The notes beneath the pieces were generated by a model that saw only the letters and a program-made list of their open reading frames with translations, was not told the origin of the DNA and made no database searches. A stretch of DNA of 64,000 bases from Opitutaceae bacterium (lineage in GTDB: Bacteria; Verrucomicrobiota; Verrucomicrobiia; Opitutales; Opitutaceae): the NCBI GenBank assembly GCA_016795565.1, contig JAEUGW010000041.1, positions 36,691-100,690 of the forward strand, in the 5' to 3' direction. Position 1 is the first letter of the stretch, and each line of letters starts with the position of its first letter. Of the stretch, positions 43,323 through 52,289 are shown piece by piece. The position numbers and the translations under genes were made by a program.

Positions 43323-44234
43323 ATGCCCGCCGGGCCCGCTTCCTCGTCGTGCCATCCGCACCAGTCCCAGTCCGTTTCCCCTCCGCTCGAACTTCCGGCG
43401 GCAACCCGGCCGTTTGCGCCCGAAGTGTTCAGTCGCGACGGGCTCAGCTTCTGGTTCCAGCAGGTCGGCCCCAACTACTTTGGGACCCACCGGCACCCGC
43501 ACCTGCAGATGGCTTTGGGCTACGGCGTCCGTGACGGAGAGTTCGCTTGGCAGGAGGACGGCATCGGCGCGGTGGAGCGGTCCGCCGGCGGCGATCTGGT
43601 CTGGCTGCTCCCCGGAAATACCCCGCATTCGCTCCGCCTCCGCCGGACTGCATTTTGGACCGTTTTCTACCTCCACCCGCAGTGGGACATCGCCCGCGAC
43701 GTGACGGTCCGGGCGACGCTGGCCCCGCTGGGCGACTACGTCCGGCGAGAGGGTCTGATCGGAGATCTGGGAACCGCGTTGCGCCGCGAAAGAACGGGCG
43801 AAATCGGCCACACCGGCCACGTGCTGAATCTCGGCGCGCTCCTGGGCTCCTGCCTCCTGCGCGCCCACGGCCGCGAGACCGCGAAGGGCAACCCGCTGCT
43901 CGCACTGCCCGACGGTATGAAGGAAGGCGTCCGGGCCTTCGTGCTGCAACACCTGCAGAAGCCGCTGACGCTCCCCATGCTGGCCCGGGCGGCCGGCATG
44001 GGAGCGGACTATTTCAGCCGGCGGCTGCGGTTCACGACCGGACTCTCCGCCGAACAGTTCGTCCTGCAAGAGCGGCTGAACCACGCCCAAGCGTTGCTCC
44101 GCACCGGCGAACACACGGTCGAGGAGGTCGCGGAACTCTGCGGCTTCCAGAGTCATTCCACCCTGACCAAACGCTTCACCCTTCGCTTCGGTCGCCCGCC
44201 GCGCAGCTACCTGCCCGATGATGTCAGGATTTGA
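43323..44234 (+). CDS. AraC-family transcriptional regulator
   Basis: The 303-residue product has an N-terminal cupin-like sensing half (HRHPHLQMALGYGV and LVWLLPGNTPHSLRLRR). The C-terminal double helix-turn-helix has LPMLARAAGMGADYFSRRLR, VEEVAELCGFQSHSTLTKRF and LRFGRPPRSYLPDD, which is the AraC signature. It lies at the far end of the catabolic cluster. Its target may be the neighbouring racemase-like and creatininase genes. The start at 43323 is the first ATG. Confidence 0.88.
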   Translation: MPAGPASSSCHPHQSQSVSPPLELPAATRPFAPEVFSRDGLSFWFQQVGPNYFGTHRHPHLQMALGYGVRDGEFAWQEDGIGAVERSAGGDLVWLLPGNTPHSLRLRRTAFWTVFYLHPQWDIARDVTVRATLAPLGDYVRREGLIGDLGTALRRERTGEIGHTGHVLNLGALLGSCLLRAHGRETAKGNPLLALPDGMKEGVRAFVLQHLQKPLTLPMLARAAGMGADYFSRRLRFTTGLSAEQFVLQERLNHAQALLRTGEHTVEEVAELCGFQSHSTLTKRFTLRFGRPPRSYLPDDVRI

Positions 44235-44248
44235 GGCGCAAGAAAAAG

Positions 44249-44296
44249 ACGGATAACGCCAAGGACAAAAGCCGGCACAACAGGTATGCTCCGAGG
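44249..44296 (+). repeat. Imperfect repeat, copy 2 (after the AraC-type gene)
   Basis: The block starts ACGGATAACGCCAAGGACA and contains GCCGGC and TATGCTC, as in the copy at 43266-43312. It is followed by 126 bp without a gene, then by a small ORF at 44423. The pair might be binding sites for the AraC-type protein or the scar of a duplication. Confidence 0.35.
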
Positions 44297-44422
44297 TTAC
44301 ATCCCTCCGCGCAGCCTCCTGCTGGCGCGTTTACCCTCACACCCCACCTGCGGAGACCGGACCTGTTGGGCCACGAGTCCGGCCTCGGCGTAACGCGAGG
44401 ATCCAGGCCTCGCATTCCTGAC

Positions 44423-44746
44423 ATGAATGATACGACTGAACTCGTCCCACTCAACAAGCAGAGCATCAAGACCTACGCCAATGCGACCCGGCGGCTCCGC
44501 CGCAACGTCGGCACCAAGGCGCCCACGACCGTAGAGCTTATCAACTTCGAACTCGCCGGCCGAAACCCCCGGGACATCGCGTCCTGCTTCCTCGACCACC
44601 TCCGTGACCTCGAACGCCGCCGGCATATCGAGCCCGGCCGCAAACCGGGCCAGCGCGGCGTAGCACAACCGCGGGTGCCGCTCGTTCGCGCGAACTGGCC
44701 CGGCCGCCGCCCGCCGGTGCCGATGTCCGACCCGACACGGAACTAA
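44423..44746 (+). CDS. Small basic protein upstream of the serine recombinase
   Basis: The 107-residue product begins MNDTTELVPLNKQSIKTYAN. It is rich in Arg, with helical stretches (IASCFLDHLRDLERRRHIEP) and a Pro/Arg-rich tail. It ends 23 bp before the recombinase ATG in the same direction, so the two are probably co-transcribed. Small basic ORFs beside large serine recombinases are sometimes recombination directionality or accessory factors. The function here is unknown and the start is uncertain. Confidence 0.45.
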   Translation: MNDTTELVPLNKQSIKTYANATRRLRRNVGTKAPTTVELINFELAGRNPRDIASCFLDHLRDLERRRHIEPGRKPGQRGVAQPRVPLVRANWPGRRPPVPMSDPTRN

Positions 44747-44769
44747 CCGGGCAGGCAGGAGAACGCCGG

Positions 44770-46896
44770 ATGCCGCAGAAGGACATCGAGCCGTCGCTGT
44801 CGGCGGCATCCGGCTTGGTGCCGGTAGCAATCTACACGCGAGTTTCCACCGACAACCAGGTCGGCGGCCGGTTTGATTCCTGCGAATCCCAGGCCGCCAT
44901 CTGCCGGGAGCAGGTCGCCCGCCGCTCCGGCGAAGGCTGGCATGAGGTCGCGTGCTTCACGGATGCCGCGTATTCGGGCAGCACGATGAACCGCCCCGGC
45001 ATCCGCGCACTCAAGCGGATGATCGAGGCGGGCGAGGTTAAGGTCGTCCTGATCTACAAGCTGGAGCGGGTCATGCGCAGCACGGACGAATGGATTCCGT
45101 TCCGTGCCTTCCTGAAAAAGCATGGCTGCCGGTTGGAAAGCGCGACAGAGGATCTGTCGGAGAGCACGCCGTCCGGCCGCCTGAAGAACATCCTGATGAT
45201 GGGATTCTCGCAGTATGAACGCGAGAACACGGCGGAAAAAACCCTCGCCAAGATGGAGCAGCAGGCCAAGCGCGGCATTTGGAACGGGGGCATGGTGCCC
45301 TACGGCTTCGATTATGACCTCAAGGCGCAGGTGCTCCGCCCGCATCCGGACGAGGCGCCAGTCGTGCGGCGCATTTACAATCTGGCGACGAAATTGGTCT
45401 CTCTTACCGAAATCGCCAATGCCCTCAACGCCGAGGGACTCCGCACCAAGGGCCGGGAATTCCATCGGCGCGACGGCCGGGTCGATCACGTCGGGTCGCA
45501 GCTTTTTCGTTCCGATGGGCTTCGCCTGTTGCTGCGGAACCCGGTCTATCGCGGAGCGGTGCGTTTCGCCGGACAGGAATATGGTGGCAAGCATGACTCA
45601 CTGGTTACCCCCGAGATTTGGGAGAAGGCTAATGCAGCGGTGTCTCCAACCCTGCCGCGCCCGGAGCCGCGCGTCACCGACCGCGACATCAATGGCCACT
45701 TGTTGAAAGGACTGGCCCGATGCGGGTCGTGCAATTGTGCCTTGGTTCCGACCGACGCATTCAAGAAAGCCGGGGCGGAGAAAGTGTATCGCTACTATGC
45801 CTGCCGTTCGATTATGCGCCAACGCGCGGCCAGCAATTGCCCGGTCGGCCGGGTTTCCGCTGACGCCTTGGAAAAGGTCGTCGTTTCGTTCCTGTGCGAA
45901 GTAAGCAAGCATCCGGCGGTAGCGGCGGCAGCCATCCAGCATTCGGAAGCACTCAAATCGAAGGACCGCCCGGCACTCGTGGCCGAACTGGCCCTCGTGC
46001 AGGCCAAGCTGGATGTTGTGGCAAAGAGATTTAAGAACTGCATCCAGGCGGTCGAAGCCGGCGGCACTGATGTGCTGGGCGGCGAGCTGCGCGAGCGGGC
46101 TGCAGAACTGCGCGTCGAGAAAGACCGGCTCCTCGTCGAGCGCGAGGGCAAGCGCCAGCAAGTCGAGGCGTGCGATGCGACCAAACTGACCGAGCAGCGC
46201 ATTCAGGACGCATTGGAGCGCCTCGGCGAAACCCTTCCGAAGATGGAGCCGGTGGCCCAAAAAGAGTTCGTCCGATTGTTCGTGGAAAAGGTCGAGGTTA
46301 GCAAACGGACCCAGCGCGTGCGAGCGGGCGAAGCTCCGGAGCCCGCCCGCCAAATGGAGGTAAAAGTGCGCCTGCATGTGCCGCGGTTGGTCGAGGGCAT
46401 GGACGAGAAGGCCTGGAGCGAGACCCGGACACAGCGCGGCGCGATGAGCGCCCGCGGCCTGGCCCTCGAATCCAAGGTGGACTTCACCCAAGCGCACCGG
46501 GGCGAGGTGACAATTGTCGCTCCGTTCAGCCAGGTGGTGTCCTTCGGATCGGGCGCGAGGCCTGGCCCCAAGCCGGCGCCCGCGCCTGCCCCAGCCGAGC
46601 AGAAGCACACAATCCACCGCGCCCGTCTATGGCAGCGGATGCTGGATTCCGGCAAGGTGGCGAACCGGGCAACACTGGCGGCACGTGAGAGCATCACCCC
46701 CGCAGCGGTCACCCGTATCCTCAAGCTAACCGAAGTGCTGCCCGAAATTCAGGACTACCTGGCTTCGCTTAAGACACCCAATCCCGGAAAACATTTCCCG
46801 CTCAAGGTAGTTGGTCAACTAGCCAGTCTGCCGCCAGAAAAACAGCGGACGGCATTCAAGCGAATGCAGCAGAGATTCGCGATCAGCTTGGGTTGA
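44770..46896 (+). CDS. Large serine recombinase
   Basis: The 708-residue product has the resolvase-type catalytic domain with the nucleophile in IYTRVSTDNQ (Ser26). Conserved arginines follow in VVLIYKLERVMRSTDE and SPSGRL-type loops. A recombinase domain follows (GGMVPYGFDYDLKAQVLRPH). A zinc-ribbon has the two pairs CGSC and a later Cys pair (YYACRS and SNCPVG), then a coiled coil (about residues 395-470). Large serine recombinases integrate and excise phages, ICEs and transposons. Here it separates the catabolic region from the defence island and could belong to either. Its downstream 518 bp carry palindromes. Confidence 0.93.
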   Translation: MPQKDIEPSLSAASGLVPVAIYTRVSTDNQVGGRFDSCESQAAICREQVARRSGEGWHEVACFTDAAYSGSTMNRPGIRALKRMIEAGEVKVVLIYKLERVMRSTDEWIPFRAFLKKHGCRLESATEDLSESTPSGRLKNILMMGFSQYERENTAEKTLAKMEQQAKRGIWNGGMVPYGFDYDLKAQVLRPHPDEAPVVRRIYNLATKLVSLTEIANALNAEGLRTKGREFHRRDGRVDHVGSQLFRSDGLRLLLRNPVYRGAVRFAGQEYGGKHDSLVTPEIWEKANAAVSPTLPRPEPRVTDRDINGHLLKGLARCGSCNCALVPTDAFKKAGAEKVYRYYACRSIMRQRAASNCPVGRVSADALEKVVVSFLCEVSKHPAVAAAAIQHSEALKSKDRPALVAELALVQAKLDVVAKRFKNCIQAVEAGGTDVLGGELRERAAELRVEKDRLLVEREGKRQQVEACDATKLTEQRIQDALERLGETLPKMEPVAQKEFVRLFVEKVEVSKRTQRVRAGEAPEPARQMEVKVRLHVPRLVEGMDEKAWSETRTQRGAMSARGLALESKVDFTQAHRGEVTIVAPFSQVVSFGSGARPGPKPAPAPAPAEQKHTIHRARLWQRMLDSGKVANRATLAARESITPAAVTRILKLTEVLPEIQDYLASLKTPNPGKHFPLKVVGQLASLPPEKQRTAFKRMQQRFAISLG

Positions 46897-46974
46897 ATCC
46901 CTAGTCGCGGGAATTGACCTGAGTGGTAAACGCACCCTCCGATTTCCACGAAATCCCAATTTTCGCAGTCCGAA

Positions 46975-47075
46975 GTCACAACCGCGAGGGGGTCCAGGTC
47001 AAAGGACTTTTTCTCGTTCTTACCGCCACTTCGCAACTTGCGCGATTCTTTGACCCGGACCGTTCCGGTTGTGAC
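46975..47075. repeat. Nested inverted repeat, 101 bp
   Basis: The outer arms are GTCACAACCG (46975-46984) and CGGTTGTGAC (47066-47075), an exact 10-bp pair. The inner arms are GGTCCAGGTCAAAG (46991-47004) and CTTTGACCCGGACC (47048-47061), matching in 13 of 14 bases. The central 43 bases are unpaired. The two arm pairs keep almost the same spacing (6 and 4 nt). The element could form a long hairpin in DNA or RNA and lies 78 bp after the recombinase stop. Confidence 0.62.
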
Positions 47076-47341
47076 ACAATCCAAGATGGCTGCCCGTGTT
47101 GGGCGACACTCCGAACTTTTTGGAGCGAATCAGGCTGTTTTCCGAGACATTTCCCTCGGGGAGTAACCAGCTTGGTCAAAACGCTGGAGCGAATGCACCC
47201 GAGCACTGGCAATTTTAGCGCAGCGGATTCGCTCCATTCGCTTCAAAAATCCTCACCCTAACAGGCTTCGCCTTTGCCCCTATCAGCCCACAGAAACAAG
47301 AAACGAGCTTATTTCCGTTTCGTCCCTTTATGGAAACAGGT

Positions 47342-47378
47342 CACTGAGTGTATGCAATCATTGCGATCGTATACAGTG
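47342..47378. repeat. Loose 37-bp palindrome, candidate recombinase site
   Basis: The outer arms are CACTG and CAGTG, and the core GCAAT-C-ATTGC is palindromic. The positions between are only partly symmetric. Attachment sites of large serine recombinases are imperfect palindromes of about this length with a central dinucleotide. Its place about 450 bp behind the recombinase gene, before the defence island, makes it a candidate. No second copy was found by eye. Confidence 0.25.
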
Positions 47379-47414
47379 CCCGGCGAAGGCACAGGAGATG
47401 ACTTCGTCTAAACC

Positions 47415-49418
47415 TCAGCCGAGTTCCACAATCTCCCAAGTCTTGCCCGCAACCGCAGAGAGGCCTGCGTCGAACCGCTGCTTGTGGACCGCGAAACACA
47501 GCAGGTGGGTGGGACGCGAAAATCCCACGTAGACCATTTTGGCCGATTGCTGCACGCGAACCGCGGGCGACGCTCCGAAGGGGTGCCCTAGGAACTGCGA
47601 GGCCAGGCGCTGGGATTCATAGGACTTCGCGGTCGCTCCCTTTCCGTCGGAATAATAGGCGGATTCGAAGTAGAGCGTCGCCGTGTGCGTCTGCCCCTTG
47701 ACCGCGTGCACGCTGGCCAACTCGATGTCGAACCCGTGCAGGCGCACCGTGTTTCCCGTGAACGCGGCCGGGGCGGCTTGGGCCCCGGCGGGGCTGTAAA
47801 CATAGGGGGCTGCCTTTTTCAGGGTTTCCTTGAACTGGGTTAGGAACTCCGGGACATGAGCCTTGATCTCGGCGATCACTGCCTCGGTTTCCCCGTTGGC
47901 GGCCGCCTTCGCCCAGCGCAGGCGAAGCAGCCGGAACTTGCCGTCATAGCCTGGGTGGCTTTCGCGGAGATGGTTGAGGAGCGAGGTCCGAGTGAAATGG
48001 CTTCCGAAGAACGGATTGCGAACGTCTTGGAGGCGAAGGATACGAACAAAGACGCCGAGCATGCCCGTTTCCCGGGACCACATGGGTGATGCCGGCTGGA
48101 AACAATCGCGCAGGGCCGCCTCAAGGCAAGGATGCTCCGTGCGGCCGATGCCCGGCGCACGGACAAACTGCGGGCAGAAATCCACGAGCCGGAGCTTACC
48201 CTGGCTCTTTTCGGTGTCGCTCCACGTGGTGTTCCACGCCACGGCGCGGAACTTAGAGCGCTCGTCGCAAGGGATGTTGCCCGCGTCGATTTCAGTGCGC
48301 ACGATTTCAGAAAAGCGGGCTAGGACCGTCTGGGCGGTGCCGTCTTGGTAGACCAGCATCCTCGGCTTTAACGTCGGGGAGTTCGTGCCTTCTATTTTTA
48401 GGCCTGGACTGTGCAGGGCAAAGCTGGAGACCACCGCCGCCGTTGCTGGCGACAGGCGCAGGCTCTTGGTGAGGGTCAGCGTCGGGTTGCGATTGGCCCA
48501 GCTGTCGGCAGCACCGGTATTGCGCTCGCCGTGGATCGCTTGGTTGCGGTCGCCGATCCGTTGGTAGGCGCATGCGGGATCAAAAAACAGGCGTTCCAAG
48601 AGGTCGTGCTGGCGCGCATTCATGTCCTGCATCTCGTCGACAAACACGAATGGGAAACGACGGCGGAGAATGCCAGCCATGCGCGGCACTACTTCGAGGT
48701 ATCGTTCCGCCAGCATATAGGCGTCATCGAAGCAGAGGAATCCATTGCTCATGATCTGCCGCTTGAACTCTAGGAGCCACGCCAAGACACGACCGCATTC
48801 CTCCGGGGTCCAGCCGGCACCTTTGGCGGGTCTTTTTACCACCACGGGGTTTCCCGTGGAGCGGGTGATGAGAGTCAACTGGCCGCCGACGTAAGCCACG
48901 CGGAGGTCGGCCGCCGCTTGGGTGGCCTGGAGGAAAAACTTCGCGTTCTTCTCTTCGACCGGAGTGAAGCCTTTGAAGCTGCACTTCATGAAACCCTCGG
49001 CGCGTTCGTTGTGCAGGTCGTCGTGGATGCGGACGGGACGGTGGCGCGTGCGGCTGGTGTAATATGGTAGCGCTAGGAATTGATCCACAAACGACTGGAT
49101 CGTCCCCACGAAATTCGGGGGGCCGAACAGGCGGGGGCAGTGTCTGGCGATGCTGGAGCGGATTTCGTCGACGGCCGCGTTGGTGTGGGAGACGACGAGG
49201 ATGCCGGCGCCATTTGCCAGCGGCAGCCGGTTTTCGAGCGCGATCAGCTTCGCGAGGAGCGCCGTCGTCTTGCCGCTGCCGGGCACGGCGTGCAGGTCGA
49301 GCGTGTCCAGGCGGCGGATGAACGTGCGCCGCTCGTCGTCAAAGGTGCCGTGGAGGCCGAGGAGCAGCCGGGCGGCGCGGGAGATTTCCTCGTCGGGAAT
49401 TTCATTCGCGGCAGGCAT
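47415..49418 (-). CDS. UvrD/Rep-like superfamily 1 helicase of a Gabija-type pair (GajB-like)
   Basis: The 667-residue product has Walker A HAVPGSGKTTALLAKL (near residue 45), motif Ia GILVVSHTNAAVDEI, Walker B FVFVDEMQDMN (near 259), motif V region ASVHAVKGQTHTATLYFESA and motif VI MVYVGFSRPTHLLCFAV. In Gabija systems a UvrD-like protein (GajB) is encoded beside an OLD-family nuclease (GajA), and this gene overlaps the upstream OLD-nuclease gene by 17 bp. It is longer than described GajB proteins (about 490 residues). The pair is strongly supported; its assignment to Gabija rather than another OLD-helicase pair is by analogy. Confidence 0.82.
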   Translation of the reverse strand: MPAANEIPDEEISRAARLLLGLHGTFDDERRTFIRRLDTLDLHAVPGSGKTTALLAKLIALENRLPLANGAGILVVSHTNAAVDEIRSSIARHCPRLFGPPNFVGTIQSFVDQFLALPYYTSRTRHRPVRIHDDLHNERAEGFMKCSFKGFTPVEEKNAKFFLQATQAAADLRVAYVGGQLTLITRSTGNPVVVKRPAKGAGWTPEECGRVLAWLLEFKRQIMSNGFLCFDDAYMLAERYLEVVPRMAGILRRRFPFVFVDEMQDMNARQHDLLERLFFDPACAYQRIGDRNQAIHGERNTGAADSWANRNPTLTLTKSLRLSPATAAVVSSFALHSPGLKIEGTNSPTLKPRMLVYQDGTAQTVLARFSEIVRTEIDAGNIPCDERSKFRAVAWNTTWSDTEKSQGKLRLVDFCPQFVRAPGIGRTEHPCLEAALRDCFQPASPMWSRETGMLGVFVRILRLQDVRNPFFGSHFTRTSLLNHLRESHPGYDGKFRLLRLRWAKAAANGETEAVIAEIKAHVPEFLTQFKETLKKAAPYVYSPAGAQAAPAAFTGNTVRLHGFDIELASVHAVKGQTHTATLYFESAYYSDGKGATAKSYESQRLASQFLGHPFGASPAVRVQQSAKMVYVGFSRPTHLLCFAVHKQRFDAGLSAVAGKTWEIVELG

Positions 49419-51249
49419 ACTTGATGGCCCTGACGAGGTAGCCGGCGGAGTCGTTCAGTTGCGGGAGATATTTCGGGGCGGAGCGGATGACGTCAGCCTC
49501 CAGCTCCTTGGCCAGGTGATGCGCGACTTCCGTCTTGTCTAGACCGCCGTTCAGCAGCTTGGCCGCCAGCTCCCTTTCCATGTCGGCAACGCTCATCTGC
49601 GGGTGCGCGGCCTGGAGCGCGGCTTCGATGGCGGCCTTGAAGACGGGCGAATGGAAGAGCGAATATTCCAGCGTCCACTCCGGAGCCACGAAGGCTTTCA
49701 CGCACTGCTGGTCATACTTGCTGGAAATCACGAGAAAGCGGGCCTTGGCGGCAGTGCCCACATCGCCGGCCGGGAGCTTGGCCAACTGATAAACGAAGGC
49801 GTTGCCGTTTTTGACCGGCTTGCCATCGGCGCCCAATGCGGGCGCCCGTTCCCACGCGGGCACGTCGATGTCAGCGACAACCGCGACCGGGATTTTGAAT
49901 TCGGGCGGTTGCGCGCGGACAAAGATGTTCGCGTAGCGCAGCTGGGAGGTGCCCCCAACGTTGATAACCGAAACCCGCGCTTCGGTCAGGTTCGAGTGGA
50001 TGAGGCCGGCCTTCTTCATCACCTTGGCCAGCGCCGGGATCAGCAGCTCCTCGGCCCACCCCTCCACCAGGATGACCCCGCGCGCGAAAAACAGGTTGGC
50101 CTTGGTCACGTCGAGAAAGCGCTCGAGGAATTCGTGGTCGGCGGGCGCAAGGCCCGTGCAGGACTTGCCGTCGGGGGCGGTGCCCATCGGGAAGACGTGG
50201 CCGTCGGCGCAGATGATCAGGCTGTCGAGGCGAACCTTGGAGGCGAGGTTCGGACTGTGGGTGGTGAGAATGATCTGGATTTCGGTCTCACGCTGGAGCG
50301 CCTCGATGACCTGCATCTGCGCCTGCGGGTGCAGGTGGGCTTCCAACTCCTCGATCAGGCAGAGACGCAGGCCGTGCCAGTCGGTCTTGTTGAGATGAAC
50401 CAGCTCGGAGGCCATAAACAGCCTGTTGAGCGTGCCCAGGCCCGGGTTGACTGTCTCCTTGAGGGAGATTTCGAGTTTCTCGAGGATCGCCTTGAGCGAA
50501 CCCTCGGCGGCGTTGATCACGCTCTTCTTTTCCTCGCCGTAAAATGAGGCGAGGTAGCGGTCGATGTCCTTCTTCAGCTGTTCGCCGGCGGCGGCCTTCG
50601 CGGGCTCCGCGCCGGCGGCCGCGGCTTCGAAGTAGGCTTCCACGTCTGTGTTGAACCGGTCGTGCAGCTTCTTCAGTTCATGGTCATCGTCCTTGCCCTT
50701 GAACAGCTCGTGCCCGAGGAGAATCTGCGAGAGTCGGGAATTTTTCCGGGGCACGAGTTCGTTGCGGGCATCGCGCAGCGGGCGAAGGTAGGTGGTGCGC
50801 AGGTAGTCGCGCGCCTCCGCCGTGAGCGAGTGGCCTTCGCCGTCCGCGCCGGCCTTCACGTCGCTGGGCAGAATCCGTTCCTCCGTCCGCTTGACGTCGA
50901 AGTTCACGTGGAGCGCGACGTGGCAGTCCGGCGCCTTGCCCTCGATCGACAGCCATTCGATCAGGTGCTTTGCTTCGTCGTCTGTGAGGTCCGTAAAAAC
51001 AAGCTCGATGCGCAGCCGGGTGGAATTGCCAAAGAAATCCTCGTCGACGATCCGGGTCCATTCAGCGCTGTGGGTGCCTAGGGTTAGGCGAATCGCGTCG
51101 ATGATGGCGGACTTGCCGGAGTCGTTCTCGCCGATAAGGACATTGAGCCCCTTGCGGAAGTGGACCACAAGATGGGGCTTCGTCAGGTCAATGGCTCCGT
51201 CCGCGCCAAAGCGGCGAAAATTCCATAGCTTGAGACAAGACAGAATCAT
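49402..51249 (-). CDS. OLD-family ATP-dependent nuclease of a Gabija-type pair (GajA-like)
   Basis: The 615-residue product has an SMC-like ATPase half, with Walker A NVLIGENDSGKSAIIDAI (near residue 36) and a signature/Walker B region, CLIEELEAHLHPQAQMQVIE, then ILTTHSPNLAS (near 300-335). The C-terminal TOPRIM domain has FARGVILVEGWAEELLIPAL (near 390) and the metal-binding VVADIDVPA (near 460). OLD proteins are nucleases controlled by ATP. GajA cuts phage DNA after nucleotide depletion. The gene heads the pair and has its own promoter region (51250-51382). The length is close to GajA (about 580 residues). Confidence 0.88.
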   Translation of the reverse strand: MILSCLKLWNFRRFGADGAIDLTKPHLVVHFRKGLNVLIGENDSGKSAIIDAIRLTLGTHSAEWTRIVDEDFFGNSTRLRIELVFTDLTDDEAKHLIEWLSIEGKAPDCHVALHVNFDVKRTEERILPSDVKAGADGEGHSLTAEARDYLRTTYLRPLRDARNELVPRKNSRLSQILLGHELFKGKDDDHELKKLHDRFNTDVEAYFEAAAAGAEPAKAAAGEQLKKDIDRYLASFYGEEKKSVINAAEGSLKAILEKLEISLKETVNPGLGTLNRLFMASELVHLNKTDWHGLRLCLIEELEAHLHPQAQMQVIEALQRETEIQIILTTHSPNLASKVRLDSLIICADGHVFPMGTAPDGKSCTGLAPADHEFLERFLDVTKANLFFARGVILVEGWAEELLIPALAKVMKKAGLIHSNLTEARVSVINVGGTSQLRYANIFVRAQPPEFKIPVAVVADIDVPAWERAPALGADGKPVKNGNAFVYQLAKLPAGDVGTAAKARFLVISSKYDQQCVKAFVAPEWTLEYSLFHSPVFKAAIEAALQAAHPQMSVADMERELAAKLLNGGLDKTEVAHHLAKELEADVIRSAPKYLPQLNDSAGYLVRAIKYACRE

Positions 51250-51382
51250 GGGGCCGGGGCAGATAAATATCAGAGTAGGCTAAGGAATCCCGGGGCGGTA
51301 GCCAGTCCTAGATTCCACCCGGGAGCGGATTGTCCCCGAGAGCGAATCTAATCGCGAATACGTCAGTTGTATTTCGGTTCGC

Positions 51383-52288
51383 TCACTTGGCACGGAACAC
51401 GATTAAGAATGACTCACCCTTTTTCTTCGGCACTGATTCGATTTCCGTAACGACATTGAGTTTATCCGCACGTGGGTTCGCAGCGGTTCCAGCCGAAAGC
51501 GTGCTTCGAGCGGTCAACTTGCTGCCGCCGTTGAGCAAGAATTCAGCATCGGGAAATAATTCCCGCAATTGCGGTTTCCCCTTGTTCTTAAGCTGCCAGA
51601 TGAATTCCGGGACGATGCCGTCGCGGAAGTTGAAGTGAACCGGCCATTCCAAGAGTGCGGCCGATTCATCGTTCACCCACTCCGCAAGGCAAACCGCCAC
51701 ATTGGTCACGTTCGCGTGATACCGTAGCCGAAACTCCGGCAGCGACTGGAAAAGTCCCAGCCGCGCGACCAACACTTCTCGGGAGACGACCCAACGGCGT
51801 CGCCAGTCCACGAGGACTTCCAATGACAACTCGCGCGCCTCCAGTTCTGCTTCGATGATTCTTTGCGGGAGAACTAGGAACGGCGAAAAACCCTCCGTCT
51901 CACGCTCCAAGCGTTTGACCGCTTCCGCCCGCGTTTCCTTGCCGCTCAACTCCAGACGGAAACCGAACTCCTCCGCGCGGAAACTCAAGGTATGGAGAAG
52001 CTCGTGGGCGAGCGTGTTGCGCAACCGCGGGGAGAGTGGCGCTTGTGGGCTCTCGGCCGGGAACAACCTCGCTCCATCGGGATGCGTTTCTGAATCCACC
52101 AGCACCTTCCACTTGTCGGGGCCGGTCGGCGCCGCGATTACTGCTTCTACAAGCAGGGGGCGAAACTCAATATCAGCGCGAAGCAGCGTCGCCAGTCGGT
52201 GCAACGCCACGAAGCCGCCGTCATCCGCTGCCTGGTTGCCAAGATCGGCACAGGTCGCCGCGATGCGCTTCAGCTCCTGCGGCGACAT
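51383..52288 (-). CDS. ImmA/IrrE-type metallopeptidase-like protein
   Basis: The 301-residue product has a zinc-protease helix, NTLAHELLHTLSFRAEEFGF (near residue 90), with the HExxH motif. A second acidic helix, RLERETEGFSPFLVLPQ, follows about 30 residues later, matching the E-x-x-x-N/F-A layout of ImmA/IrrE (COG2856) peptidases. These often cleave a repressor or antitoxin partner. The second half has no family I recognise. Its ATG lies one base from the stop of the upstream 5'-nucleotidase gene, so the pair is co-translated, an association I do not know from described systems. Confidence 0.72.
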   Translation of the reverse strand: MSPQELKRIAATCADLGNQAADDGGFVALHRLATLLRADIEFRPLLVEAVIAAPTGPDKWKVLVDSETHPDGARLFPAESPQAPLSPRLRNTLAHELLHTLSFRAEEFGFRLELSGKETRAEAVKRLERETEGFSPFLVLPQRIIEAELEARELSLEVLVDWRRRWVVSREVLVARLGLFQSLPEFRLRYHANVTNVAVCLAEWVNDESAALLEWPVHFNFRDGIVPEFIWQLKNKGKPQLRELFPDAEFLLNGGSKLTARSTLSAGTAANPRADKLNVVTEIESVPKKKGESFLIVFRAK

Positions 52289-52289
52289 G

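Larger units (their letters stand above)
46897..47414. other. Gene-free 518-bp region between convergent genes
   Basis: No convincing coding frame is present on either strand. The stretch carries a nested inverted repeat (46975-47075), three copies of GGAGCGAAT (47122-47130, 47186-47194 and inverted at 47227-47235) and a loose palindrome (47342-47378). Such arrangements are found at recombinase attachment regions and at bidirectional terminators. Either would fit a region just behind a large serine recombinase. Confidence 0.5.
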
